A DNA stretch of 64,000 bases, taken from NCBI RefSeq assembly GCF_000156715.1, contig NZ_DS999316.1:438985-502984 (forward strand), read 5' to 3'. The DNA is from Francisella philomiragia subsp. philomiragia ATCC 25015 (GTDB taxonomy: Bacteria; Pseudomonadota; Gammaproteobacteria; Francisellales; Francisellaceae). The notes beneath the pieces are model-generated. The model was not told the DNA's origin and did no database searches. It saw only the letters and a list, made by a program, of their open reading frames with translations. The translations under genes were made by a program, and so were the position numbers. Shown one piece after another: positions 25,478 to 34,201 of this stretch (the first letter of the stretch is position 1; every line of letters starts with the position of its first letter).

Positions 25478-27421
25478 CTACCTGTTTTTTATCAGATACT
25501 CTACTATACTCGGATCTAAAAGTGTAGATGTGTCACCTAAATTATCAAAATCATTTGCAGCTATTTTTCTCAAAATTCTTCTCATAATTTTACCAGAACG
25601 AGTTTTTGGTAAATCTGGAGTAAACTGAATCACATCTGGACTTGCTACTGGACCAATCTCTTGTCTAATATAAGATACTAATGTTTTTCTGATACTATCA
25701 AGATATTCATCTCCAGCACCTTTGCCATCATGACCATCTTTTAGTATGCAATAGACATAAATCGCTTCACCTTTAATATCATGAGGCATACCAACTACAG
25801 CTGATTCTGCAACGCTAGAATGAGTATTCAACACAGCTTCTATTTCAGCAGTTGCCATTCTATGGCCTGATACATTAATAACATCATCCATACGACCTTC
25901 TATCCATATATAACCATCTTCATCTCTTCTGGCTGCATCACCTGAGAAATAAAAACCGTTGAAACTGCTAAAGTATGTTTGAATATATCTATCATGGTCA
26001 CCATAAATAGTTCTAGCCATACCAGGAGTCGCAGTTCTAATACATAGAGCTCCTTTGCCAACTCCCTCAATCTCTTTACCATCAGTATCTAATAAAGCTA
26101 CGTCAACACCAAAGAAAGGTTTAGATGCCGATCCTGGTTTTAGTTTATGAGCACCTGGTAATGGCAGAATCATATGTCCACCAGTTTCAGTTTGCCACCA
26201 AGTATCAACAAGAGGTGCTTGATTATTCGCGCCCTTCTCTACAAACCAGTTCCATGCTTCTGGATTAATAGGTTCTCCAACAGATCCTAATACTCTTAAT
26301 GAAGTTCTATCTGAATCTTTAAGGTACTGATCTCCAGCTTTGATTAATAATCTGATCAAAGTTGGGGCTGTATATAGGGATTTCACATTATGTCTATCAA
26401 CTTCTTTCCACATTCTAGAAGCATCTGGGTATGTTGGAACACCTTCAAAGATTAGAGAGGTACAACCATTAGCAAGCGGACCATAAACAGCATAACTATG
26501 CCCAGTAATCCAACCAATATCAGCGGTACACCAATATACATCATCATCTTTTAGATCAAAAGCTAATTTATGAGTCATACTTGCGTAAATAAGATAGCCT
26601 CCTGAAGTATGAACAAGACCTTTTGGAGTACCCGTTGAGCCTGAAGTATATAGCATAAACAATGGAGTTTCTGCATCAAAGAATTCTATCTTATGTTCAT
26701 CAGAGACCTTAGCACACTCTTTTTCATAACAAAGATCTATATCGTTCCAAACCATATCTTTTGTCTTAGTTCTACTCACAACTAGGACATTTCTAACGAA
26801 GTCTAAACCAGAGATTGCTCTATCTACACTTTTTTTAAGAGGTATTCTCTTACCTGATCTAATACTTTCATCTGCTGTAATTACAAATTTACTATTTGCA
26901 TTTATAATTCTCTGCTTAAGTGCTTCTGCTGAGAAACCTCCAAATACAACTGAGTGCATAGCTCCTATACGTGCACAAGCAAGCATCGCATATATTGCCT
27001 CTGGTATCATTGGCATATATATAGTTACGACATCTCCTTTTTTGACACCATTTGCCTCAAGTATATTAGCCATCTCACATACTCTGTGATAGAGATCTCT
27101 GTACGTAATATTCTTAGTGTGATATGGGTCATCTGCTTGCCATACAAAAGCAACCTTGTTCGCCTTGTCTACTAAATGCCTGTCAACACAGTTATAACAA
27201 ACATTTAGCTCACCACCTTTGAACCATTGAATATCTACAGGATCAAAGCTACTTGCAAAAGCCTTATCAAAAGGTTTATGCCAGCTAATATAATTAGCCT
27301 GCTTCGACCAAAATGCTTCTGGATTTTCTATTGATTCTTTATACATAGCTTCATATTGCTCGGCATTAACATTAGCTTGAGCTATAAACTCTTCTGAAAC
27401 TTGAAAATTTGAATATGACAT
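25478..27421 (-). CDS. acs: Acetyl-CoA synthetase
   Basis: Converts acetate, ATP and CoA to acetyl-CoA by way of acetyl-AMP. It has 647 residues, the standard Acs length. Visible motifs: the N-terminal FWSKQANYISWHKPFD, the adenylation P-loop YTSGSTGTPKGLVH near 265-278, WQTETGGH near 415, FSGDAARRDEDGYIWIEGRMDD near 495-516, and C-terminal PKTRSGKIMRR, whose Lys is the known acetylation-regulated residue. An EamA transporter gene follows after 10 bp. About 110 bp separates its start from the end of galU. Confidence 0.96.
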   Translation of the reverse strand: MSYSNFQVSEEFIAQANVNAEQYEAMYKESIENPEAFWSKQANYISWHKPFDKAFASSFDPVDIQWFKGGELNVCYNCVDRHLVDKANKVAFVWQADDPYHTKNITYRDLYHRVCEMANILEANGVKKGDVVTIYMPMIPEAIYAMLACARIGAMHSVVFGGFSAEALKQRIINANSKFVITADESIRSGKRIPLKKSVDRAISGLDFVRNVLVVSRTKTKDMVWNDIDLCYEKECAKVSDEHKIEFFDAETPLFMLYTSGSTGTPKGLVHTSGGYLIYASMTHKLAFDLKDDDVYWCTADIGWITGHSYAVYGPLANGCTSLIFEGVPTYPDASRMWKEVDRHNVKSLYTAPTLIRLLIKAGDQYLKDSDRTSLRVLGSVGEPINPEAWNWFVEKGANNQAPLVDTWWQTETGGHMILPLPGAHKLKPGSASKPFFGVDVALLDTDGKEIEGVGKGALCIRTATPGMARTIYGDHDRYIQTYFSSFNGFYFSGDAARRDEDGYIWIEGRMDDVINVSGHRMATAEIEAVLNTHSSVAESAVVGMPHDIKGEAIYVYCILKDGHDGKGAGDEYLDSIRKTLVSYIRQEIGPVASPDVIQFTPDLPKTRSGKIMRRILRKIAANDFDNLGDTSTLLDPSIVEYLIKNR

Positions 27422-27531
27422 ATCTATTAATTTTAAAACACAATTAAAATCATATTAGCATATTTATTAGAATTTTTGACTATGTTTACCCTATCAATAT
27501 TTAACAATATTTATCAAATATTGATAAATAA

Positions 27532-28395
27532 TTATCTACTTTGAAGATATTCTTTGAATTTACTACCTAACTCTTTGTGCTGTAGAGCTATTTCATAGTT
27601 AGCGATTAAAAATCCAAGCTTACTACCACAGTCATAACGAGTACCTTTAAACTCATAAGATAGAATTTTCTCTTCTTGATCGAGTAGTTTAGCGATTGCA
27701 TCAGTTAGTTGAATCTCTCCGCCTGCACCTTCTGAAGTTGATTCTAAACATCTGAAAATTTTGTTAGGCAATAGATATCTACCCACAACAGCATTAGTTG
27801 ATGGTGCTTTTTCTGGAGCTGGTTTCTCAACTATTGCTTTGATAAGATTCTCACTATCTTTAGCTACGATACCATAAGAGCTAGTCTCTTCCTTTTTGAC
27901 TTGTTGAGTAGCTATACACCCTCTGATATCAGTACCTTCTACAGCTTTCACCATTTGCTTAAGGGTACCAGTACCACAATCATGATTATAGATTAAATCA
28001 TCCGGCAATATCACCGCAAAGTCTTCAATTCCAACAAGAGGTTTTGCACATAGCACAGCATGGCCTAAGCCTAGGGCTTCTGGCTGACGAACGAAGAAAA
28101 AGCTTACATCTTTCGGAATTATGTTTTTGACTAAATCTAATAGTTCATACTTTTGCTTTTTCTCTAACGAATACTCTAATTCAAAATTTCTATCAAAATG
28201 ATCTTCAAGAGATTTTTTGTTAGAACTTGTAACAAAAATAATTTCCTTACAGCCTGCTTCGATAGCTTCCTCAACAGCATATTGAATCAATGGCTTGTCT
28301 ACAACAGTTAACATCTCTTTAGGACATGATTTAGTTGCTGGCAAAAATCTAGTTCCCCAACCAGCAACTGGAAAGACTGCTTTTTTGATTTTCAT
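27532..28395 (-). CDS. galU: UTP--glucose-1-phosphate uridylyltransferase
   Basis: Makes UDP-glucose for surface polysaccharides and for the GalT reaction. It has 287 residues. It opens KAVFPVAGWGTRFLPATKSCPKEML (UTP-binding loop, variant GWGTRFLPATK) and has DKPLIQYAVEEA near 32-43, ILPDDLI near 129-135, and VVGRYLLP near 204-211. The start has a strong AAGGAG site 5 bases upstream. Directly upstream of that site lies a 7-bp tandem repeat (28409-28464), which may affect expression. It is downstream of, and only 57 bp from, the cation transporter gene. Confidence 0.95.
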   Translation of the reverse strand: MKIKKAVFPVAGWGTRFLPATKSCPKEMLTVVDKPLIQYAVEEAIEAGCKEIIFVTSSNKKSLEDHFDRNFELEYSLEKKQKYELLDLVKNIIPKDVSFFFVRQPEALGLGHAVLCAKPLVGIEDFAVILPDDLIYNHDCGTGTLKQMVKAVEGTDIRGCIATQQVKKEETSSYGIVAKDSENLIKAIVEKPAPEKAPSTNAVVGRYLLPNKIFRCLESTSEGAGGEIQLTDAIAKLLDQEEKILSYEFKGTRYDCGSKLGFLIANYEIALQHKELGSKFKEYLQSR

Positions 28396-28408
28396 TTAAT
28401 CTCCTTGA

Positions 28409-28464
28409 TATCAGATATCAGCTATCAGCTATCAGCTATCAGCTATCAGCTATCAGCTATCAGC
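28409..28464. repeat. 7-bp tandem repeat (VNTR) upstream of galU
   Basis: Seven perfect copies of TATCAGC occupy 28416-28464, preceded by one imperfect copy (TATCAGA) at 28409-28415. The array lies only 3 bp upstream of the galU AAGGAG site and includes the stop codon and last codons of the cation-transporter gene. Both strands' reading frames close quickly within the unit, so a copy-number change would alter spacing and hardly the protein. Such loci vary in Francisella typing schemes; whether this one does is not known to me. Confidence 0.95.
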
Positions 28465-29592
28465 TAGATGACAATATAAGCTTACATTAGTATTATAACC
28501 ATTTACAGAGAGGTTGCTCAACATTTTAGACAATCTTTTTAGATCATTTGATCTTTTGACATATAGATCTACTAAGATTTCATTTTCAAAATAATATATA
28601 GACATCTTTTTATCTAAAATATTACTTTCATCAATATTATTTTGAGCAAATATCTCTTTTATTTTAGATAATATCTCTATGCGAGAAGGTTCAAAATTTT
28701 CAAGCTTAATAACACCGTCTTCATGATTTGTAACATCTACATGTACTGTAATATCCTTGATATTTTCGATATTATGATAAATATTACTCTTAACAATCTC
28801 AGCGATATAATGCCCCTCAGAAGCTGTACTATACTTATCAACTAAAATATGAACATCTAGTACAATTTTACCAGCCATTTTTCTAGTTCTTAAAAAATGA
28901 AAGTCTTGCACTCCTTCTGAATTAGTAATTATTTCTTTGATACTTTTACGTGTTTCAGCATCAACACCTTCATCGATAAGTTCAGCAACAGCAGAGTAAC
29001 CCCACTTGACTCCCATCTTAACGATCATATAGCAGACTACTAAGGCGGCGATAGCATCCATCCATGGGAAACCTACAAAAGCGCCTATTAAACCAACTAA
29101 TACTACTACTGAAGACCACATATCTGAACGACTATGCCAAGCATTCGCTCTTAGCATATCAGAATCAATCTTATTTGCGGCTCTCATAGTGTATTGATAA
29201 ATAAACTCATTACCTAATATAGAGAAAATTGCTGCATACACAGTAAATCTATCTGGAGTTTCATACTCACCTACAATCAATGTAGCTAATGAGTGATAAA
29301 CAATCATAAAACCTATAGATATAAGCAAACCAGATAATACTAAAGTTGCTAAGGTTTCTAATCTTTCATGTCCATAAGGATGATTATGATCCTCACCCTT
29401 ATTAGCATACTTAGCAGCAAATAAAACCATAGCATCACTCAAAAGATCTGAAAATGAGTGTATTCCATCAGCAAATAACGCTGGCGATCGCCCTATGATT
29501 CCAATAAATGTCTTTGAAATAGCAAGTAATGCATTTATAAACATACCTACTAGAGTAACTTTTTTAGTAATTTGATATCTAGTATCTGACAT
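28453..29592 (-). CDS. Cation diffusion facilitator (FieF-like)
   Basis: Membrane exporter of divalent metals (Zn, Fe, Mn or Co). It has 379 residues and about six TM helices. TM2 carries ALFADGIHSFSDLLSDAMVL, with the metal-site Asp/His pattern. HNHPYGHERLETLATLV follows TM2-3, and TM5 has NAWHSRSDMWSSVVVL. The cytosolic C-terminal domain is long, with a typical CDF ferredoxin-like fold (KIVLDVHILVD, HVDVT) plus about 80 extra residues. The end of the gene (LADS) is encoded by the first copies of the 7-bp repeat. Metal specificity cannot be read from the sequence. Confidence 0.9.
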   Translation of the reverse strand: MSDTRYQITKKVTLVGMFINALLAISKTFIGIIGRSPALFADGIHSFSDLLSDAMVLFAAKYANKGEDHNHPYGHERLETLATLVLSGLLISIGFMIVYHSLATLIVGEYETPDRFTVYAAIFSILGNEFIYQYTMRAANKIDSDMLRANAWHSRSDMWSSVVVLVGLIGAFVGFPWMDAIAALVVCYMIVKMGVKWGYSAVAELIDEGVDAETRKSIKEIITNSEGVQDFHFLRTRKMAGKIVLDVHILVDKYSTASEGHYIAEIVKSNIYHNIENIKDITVHVDVTNHEDGVIKLENFEPSRIEILSKIKEIFAQNNIDESNILDKKMSIYYFENEILVDLYVKRSNDLKRLSKMLSNLSVNGYNTNVSLYCHLADS

Positions 29593-29687
29593 CTTTAAGC
29601 CTCTTTTATTAGATTAACTAAACAAATTTTAAGCAAGATAATAATGTGATGTATCAAGAATGTCTATTATAAATATAAAATTTATGA

Positions 29688-30257
29688 CTAATCTTTAGTC
29701 ATAACAAGTTTAAATAATAATATATGTGCAAAGATTGAAAAAATTATTGTCCCTATCCACCAAGCTATAGGATTGTCCAAACCATGTACTGTTAGATAAT
29801 AAGCTGCAAATATAGATATTACAAGCTGTAAGCTAGCCATTACTAATCCAGGATTCCAACTCTTACGCTTAATACCTTCTGCAATATGTGTTAAACAATT
29901 TATAATACTAAAAATTATAATCAATAATCCAAAACCAAGATTGATAAAGCTCAAAGTGCCAAAAACAGCAAATGCTAACCACACCATAAGTATATTTATC
30001 CAAAATATCTTAATGTCTGTAAGTTTTTCCTGACCTTGCGGCAGCCCCATAACAGTGCGATTCATAAAATCTTTAAAACCACCTGGTACATAGTGCTCTT
30101 CTGTCTGATGAAACAAATACATTGGAATATTAATTAATCCCCAAAAATGTGGATCATATACAGAAAAATTAGCAAATAATAATACAGTGAATAATATACC
30201 AGCCCATGGAGCTACTTTTGCCCAATTTTGATTTTTTGCTAAGAAATCTATCATCAT
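29688..30257 (-). CDS. HXXEE-domain membrane protein
   Basis: A 189-residue membrane protein with about five hydrophobic segments and the motif FHQTEEHYVPGGF near residues 49-61, which gives the HXXEE family (HQTEE) its name. A second His (LTHIAEG) lies in a later helix. Family function is unknown to me. It is preceded by the tRNA-Ser gene's promoter region on the other strand and followed by the cation transporter with a ~95-bp gap. Confidence 0.75.
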   Translation of the reverse strand: MMIDFLAKNQNWAKVAPWAGILFTVLLFANFSVYDPHFWGLINIPMYLFHQTEEHYVPGGFKDFMNRTVMGLPQGQEKLTDIKIFWINILMVWLAFAVFGTLSFINLGFGLLIIIFSIINCLTHIAEGIKRKSWNPGLVMASLQLVISIFAAYYLTVHGLDNPIAWWIGTIIFSIFAHILLFKLVMTKD

Positions 30258-30357
30258 CTGACCTCTAAATATAAGTATATTATCGATAATATATTATCTT
30301 TTCTAAAAGTTACTATATAAATCTTCAAATATCTTAGTATTTTTGTCAAAAATCACC

Positions 30358-30385
30358 TTGCAATGCAGACAAATAATTGTATAAT
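30358..30385 (+). promoter_or_regulatory. Sigma-70-like promoter of tRNA-Ser
   Basis: A perfect TATAAT -10 box at 30380-30385 is preceded by TTGCAA at 30358-30363 with a 16-bp spacer. The start point would lie near 30392, about 9 bases before the mature tRNA. It is one of the few convincing promoters in the window. Confidence 0.7.
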
Positions 30386-30400
30386 ATATTCCATCAGTTC

Positions 30401-30488
30401 GGAGAAATGGCTGAGTGGTCGAAAGCGGCGGTCTTGAAAACCGTTGACTGTAACAGGTCCGGGGGTTCGAATCCCTCTTTCTCCGCCA
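30401..30488 (+). tRNA. tRNA-Ser(UGA)
   Basis: An 88-nt class II tRNA including an encoded CCA at 30486-30488. The acceptor stem GGAGAAA/TTTCTCC pairs perfectly, G73 is the discriminator as in bacterial tRNA-Ser, and there is a long variable arm (around TTGACTGTAACAGG). The anticodon is TGA at 30435-30437 in a CTTGAAA loop with a five-pair stem. The TPsiC arm reads GGGGGTTCGAATCCCTC. It is preceded by a promoter and followed by a Rho-independent terminator, so it is a monocistronic gene. Confidence 0.98.
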
Positions 30489-30498
30489 TAAACATAGA

Positions 30499-30528
30499 GC
30501 TCGTCTACTTTGTAGCGGGCTTTTTTTT
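30499..30528 (+). terminator. Rho-independent terminator of tRNA-Ser
   Basis: The stem GCTCG-(T)-CTAC pairs with GTAG-CGGGC, with one bulged T and a three-base loop, and is followed by eight T residues at 30521-30528. It starts 11 bases after the CCA end of the tRNA. Confidence 0.85.
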
Positions 30529-30599
30529 GTTTCTACCCTACTATAAATCATACTAAAAGATTCCACTAAAAATTACTCATAACTAGCTTTTGTACGTAT

Positions 30600-31115
30600 A
30601 ATTTCTTAAGCGCTTTCATTGTTTGCTACCACCATATGGAAAGAATACTCATACTCGAGCTAATTGAAAAAAATGGTGCCTAAAATATAGCTATAAGTAC
30701 TATAGAATGAATGTTTATTTACAACTGCCTCTAAAAAACTAGATTAGAAGCTAGCATTGAATTACAAAAAATATTCAATAGGCTTACTAAAACAATAGAA
30801 ACTAGATTTTAAAATAAACTACTAAACTGGCATAGCAAGTATGAAAACTTCTTAAATGAAATGACTGTTAATTATGAGACAAAGTGAAGCCACATATACT
30901 CATTATAAGCTTAGGGCTGCTTATACAAGTTTGTGTTCAAATTTAGACCATCTATTTACTATAAAAATCTTGCAAATTTATCTGTACTAAATACTACAAA
31001 TCATCTAAATGGTAGAAAGTTTTTTGATCTGAAAAATAAGATTAAAATACATAAAGGTTTACCAACAAAACTAAAGAAAAAGTAGTAGATTTCTTAATGC
31101 TAAATAATGGTTAAA
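30600..31115 (+). pseudogene. Degenerate transposase remnant
   Basis: Broken coding matter in three frames that together resemble an IS transposase C-terminal half. Frame one (from 30828) reads WHSKYENFLNEMTVNYETK. Frame two (from 30886) reads YTHYKLRAAYTSLCSNLDHLF. Frame three reads LSVLNTTNHLNGRKFFDLKN, then KIKIHKGLPTKLKKK, and a last shift gives VVDFLMLNNG before a stop near 31112. The patterns H-K-LR-AY, NTTN-L-G-F--LK and IH-GL are typical of such transposases. The region 30600-30827 has no clear reading frame. Terminal repeats were not identified. Confidence 0.75.
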
Positions 31116-31221
31116 AATTCTAAAATAAGTACCCTTTTCTTCAATTAGCTCATATTTTATATTGGGTTGACAAACAGGTCAGCTCCTACATTTATTTACA
31201 TTTCTATAATTTGGATTGTAG

Positions 31222-31242
31222 GGGTAGATTCTATATCTGCCC
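31222..31242. repeat. Inverted repeat near dusB 3' end
   Basis: GGGTAGAT and ATCTGCCC form an eight-base hairpin (one G-T pair) with a five-base loop, 18 bases downstream of the dusB stop codon. The next pair outward, CTCCTACA near 31166-31173 and TGTAGGGG at 31217-31224, also matches. No T run follows on either strand, so a classical terminator is doubtful. It may be a remnant end of the mobile element beside it or a small dispersed repeat. Confidence 0.5.
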
Positions 31243-31259
31243 TTGTATATCTAATCCTG

Positions 31260-32234
31260 TTAAAAACTATTGCTATATTCTTCTAAAACTCTAAAAATCT
31301 CTCGTTCATGCTCCAATTGATTTAACTTCATGCGAAACTCTTTTGAACCAGGTAAATCAGCAAGATAAAAACTTGCATGAGTTCGGATTTCTTTAACAGC
31401 TACTTTGGCAGTTTTTAGCTTAATGAGTCTTCTTAGATGTTCTCCTAATACTTCAACACGCTCAACTGGTGTTGGTGGCGGTATTAGCTCGCCTGTATTT
31501 AGATACTCAGCAATTTGCCTAAAAATCCAAGGATTACCACGAGATGCCCGCCCTACCATCACCGCATCTACTCCTGTATGCTCCATCATAGCCTTAGCAC
31601 TATGAGGACAAAAAACATCTCCATTACCAATTACAACTGTATCTACAGCTTTTCTGACATCACGGATAATATCCCAATTTGCTTTACCAGTATACATTTG
31701 TTCACGCGTACGTCCATGGATAGCAATAGCACTTACACCAGCATCCTCACATGCTTTAGCAACCTCTATAGCATTGATGTTTTCATCATCCCAACCAATA
31801 CGCATTTTTACAGTTACTGGTTTATGTACTGCCTTTACTACAGCTGTTAGTATCTCATGGATTTTATCGACATCTTTTAGAAGTGCTGCTCCAGCTTGTA
31901 ATTTCTTAGCAACTTTTGGCATAGGACAACCCATATTTATATCTAAAAAATCACATTCTGTATTCTCTGCGATATATTTTGTTGCGCCAACAAAACTATC
32001 AATATCTGTACCAAATATCTGTATTCCAAGTGGTTTTTCAATATTTTCCATATAGAGCATTTCCATAGTTTCCCAGTTTCGCTCCACTACAGCTTTGTTA
32101 CTCACCATCTCAGTATATATCAGCCCTGCGCCATGCTCTTTACATATAGTACGAAATGCACTATCACAAAAGCCTGCCATTGGTGCGAGTACAACATTAT
32201 TTTCAATTTCTATATCTGCAATTTTAAAGCCCAT
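31260..32234 (-). CDS. dusB: tRNA-dihydrouridine synthase
   Basis: FMN enzyme that reduces uridine to dihydrouridine in tRNA D-loops. It has 324 residues. VVLAPMAGFCDSAFR (about 14-28) is the flavin-binding start. The catalytic Cys lies in DINMGCPMPKVAKK near 98-111, and VKMRIGWDDEN, AIHGRTREQMY and VIGNGDVF follow in the TIM barrel. The motif order is that of the DusB subgroup. It overlaps the end of prmA by 11 bp, the usual prmA-dusB operon. No fis gene follows: the next sequence is the transposase remnant. Confidence 0.94.
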   Translation of the reverse strand: MGFKIADIEIENNVVLAPMAGFCDSAFRTICKEHGAGLIYTEMVSNKAVVERNWETMEMLYMENIEKPLGIQIFGTDIDSFVGATKYIAENTECDFLDINMGCPMPKVAKKLQAGAALLKDVDKIHEILTAVVKAVHKPVTVKMRIGWDDENINAIEVAKACEDAGVSAIAIHGRTREQMYTGKANWDIIRDVRKAVDTVVIGNGDVFCPHSAKAMMEHTGVDAVMVGRASRGNPWIFRQIAEYLNTGELIPPPTPVERVEVLGEHLRRLIKLKTAKVAVKEIRTHASFYLADLPGSKEFRMKLNQLEHEREIFRVLEEYSNSF

Positions 32235-33069
32235 CTTTCACACCATCTAACAGAAACCATTGTCCCATTTGTTTGGGTTTATCAAATTTCATGCCGTATT
32301 TTTTAAACTCTTGTTGAACTTCATCAACTTGATTTTCTATGATTCCAGATAGAGCTAATCTTCCACCAAGCTTTAAACTACTAGTTATACTCTCAACTAA
32401 GCTTATAAGCACATTTGAGAAAATATTGGCCACTACTAAGTCAAACTGTTGTTTAGGTGGATTATCACTAAAGTGGGTTTTATTAGCTACGCTATTTTCT
32501 TGAGCATTTTTGATAGATGATTCTATTGAGTTTGGATCAATATCTATACCTTCAGCATACTTTGCTCCTAGCTTAACAGCCCCAATAGCTAGGACTCCAG
32601 TACCACAACCATAATCCAAAACTAAAGAATCTTTTGAAACATATTTTTCCAACCATTCAAGACACATTTTAGTTGTTTCATGATTACCACACCCAAAAGC
32701 AATACTAGGATCAACTATTATATAAGTATGCTCATTATCTTGAGGTGGTTGCCTCCAATTTGGATAAACAACTATATTTTTACCAATAGATATTGGATCG
32801 TAATCATATAACCATGCAGCTTCCCACTGCTGATCTTTAATTATTTCGTAATTTATTTCACTTTCAATTATGTTTTCAAACTTTTTTTGAATGTTAGCAA
32901 TAATACTATCTATATTATGATGGTTCTCGTATAAGACTGTAATGCTGACTATATCATCGGATTTATCTATTCTTGTTACAGAACCTGCATCATTATCAAA
33001 GAGGTAATTCTCGACTATGTCAAAATATTTAGGTTTTAGTGTAAACTCTAACTGGTGCCATTGTTGCAT
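32224..33069 (-). CDS. prmA: Ribosomal protein L11 methyltransferase
   Basis: Trimethylates ribosomal protein L11 using S-adenosylmethionine. It has 281 residues. The N-terminal substrate-recognition half precedes the Rossmann methyltransferase: FGCGNHETTKMCLEWL (about 133-148), LVLDYGCGTGVLAIGAVKLGA (motif I) and DLVVANIFSNVL near 210-221, where the NI(F/L)xxxL signature of PrmA lies. It precedes dusB with an 11-bp overlap. Upstream is about 130 bp of AT-rich DNA. Confidence 0.95.
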   Translation of the reverse strand: MQQWHQLEFTLKPKYFDIVENYLFDNDAGSVTRIDKSDDIVSITVLYENHHNIDSIIANIQKKFENIIESEINYEIIKDQQWEAAWLYDYDPISIGKNIVVYPNWRQPPQDNEHTYIIVDPSIAFGCGNHETTKMCLEWLEKYVSKDSLVLDYGCGTGVLAIGAVKLGAKYAEGIDIDPNSIESSIKNAQENSVANKTHFSDNPPKQQFDLVVANIFSNVLISLVESITSSLKLGGRLALSGIIENQVDEVQQEFKKYGMKFDKPKQMGQWFLLDGVKDGL

Positions 33070-33198
33070 TTTATAAAAAATAATTCAAAACTTCATATAT
33101 CGTAAAATAATACTAAATATACTAATTAACAGCTAGATTAAATTACTTATTTGATATCCACTAATTGACCTTATTTCAATAATCTTTATTTTGATTTT

Positions 33199-33705
33199 TT
33201 ATTTTGATCTAATTCTTCTTAACCAAAAATGATTAACAATCCTCAATACATGGACTGCTATATATCCAGCACTCGCCACTAAAAGACCAGCAACAAAACT
33301 ACCTAAAAATAGTGGTTTCCAAAATTCATGTAAATGATTTAGCATATAAGAACCAAATGTTTCCCAGTTAGAGATATCTACCTGTTCTCCAAGCAAAAAG
33401 CATCCAAATATATAATTACCCAAATACATTGGCACCCATGTTAGAGGATTACTAATCCATACAGTTGAAATTGCTATTGGTATATTAGCTCTCAAAATTA
33501 TAGCTGAAATAATTACTGGAGTCATTTGCAAAGGTAATGGAATCATCATCCAAAAAAATCCTATAAAGACACCTCTTGCAATAGTATTATAATTAGCAAC
33601 CCATAGATTTTTATTTGTAAGTCTATGTGCTACAAAACCCAAAAATTTAGAATTCTCTAGTCTTTTTCTTTTCTTAATTAATTTTCGAGCTCTTTTCGTA
33701 TTCAT
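33199..33705 (-). CDS. DUF2062 membrane protein
   Basis: A 168-residue protein with a basic N-terminus (NTKRARKLIKKRKRLE) and three or four hydrophobic segments. It shows the DUF2062 pattern: ARGVFIGFFWMMIPLPLQM, then ANIPIAISTVWISNPLTWVPMYLGNY (a conserved NP-T-P-Y element). Function in the family is unknown. It stands alone between prmA and a small exported protein. Confidence 0.85.
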   Translation of the reverse strand: MNTKRARKLIKKRKRLENSKFLGFVAHRLTNKNLWVANYNTIARGVFIGFFWMMIPLPLQMTPVIISAIILRANIPIAISTVWISNPLTWVPMYLGNYIFGCFLLGEQVDISNWETFGSYMLNHLHEFWKPLFLGSFVAGLLVASAGYIAVHVLRIVNHFWLRRIRSK

Positions 33706-33822
33706 ATCTCTAGATTTCTTACAAAAAAATGGTTCTATACAGAACTCTATAGTTATTGATATTCTATACTATGACCGTACAAAGTACCTTGAATTTAAAC
33801 TTAACCAATATCGTCTAATTAA

Positions 33823-34077
33823 TTACGGCTGACTATAAGACCAAAATAGTCTATTTGCATCATCACCAGGACTAAATTCTACTTGTCTATTGTCTATATA
33901 CTCACCATATCTTGAGTTAATAAACTCTCTATCAGGTGGTACATAAGCAGCACCTTGTGCTCTCTCTTGCTCAACTTCTGGACCATAATACATTGTGTAT
34001 GGATTAGCTGGTCGCATATAGGCATAGCTCATCGCAACACCCAGCAAACCTGCAGTGATTAAAATTATTTTTTTCAT
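33823..34077 (-). CDS. Small exported protein of unknown function
   Basis: I do not recognise this 84-residue protein. It has a signal peptide (MKKIILITAGLLGVAMSYA) followed by a short, Tyr- and Pro-rich, highly hydrophilic region (MRPANPYTMYYGPE...PPDREFINSRYGEYID). There are no cysteines. An AGGAG site lies about 7 bases before the start. It is divergent from hemH, with about 120 bp of AT-rich DNA between. Confidence 0.7.
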   Translation of the reverse strand: MKKIILITAGLLGVAMSYAYMRPANPYTMYYGPEVEQERAQGAAYVPPDREFINSRYGEYIDNRQVEFSPGDDANRLFWSYSQP

Positions 34078-34201
34078 TTGTTTACATCTCCTTTAAAAGG
34101 CCTTTAGCCCAAAATTAATTATAACCTTTTTTAGTTAGTTATATGAAAAAAATTTAACTTTAGACTATAGATATTTTGCTACAATTATCCTTAGGTTAAA
34201 T

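Noticed and set aside
30303..30566. Minus-strand open frame across the tRNA-Ser gene
   Set aside because: It reads through the tRNA and its terminator in reverse; the RNA gene explains the sequence.
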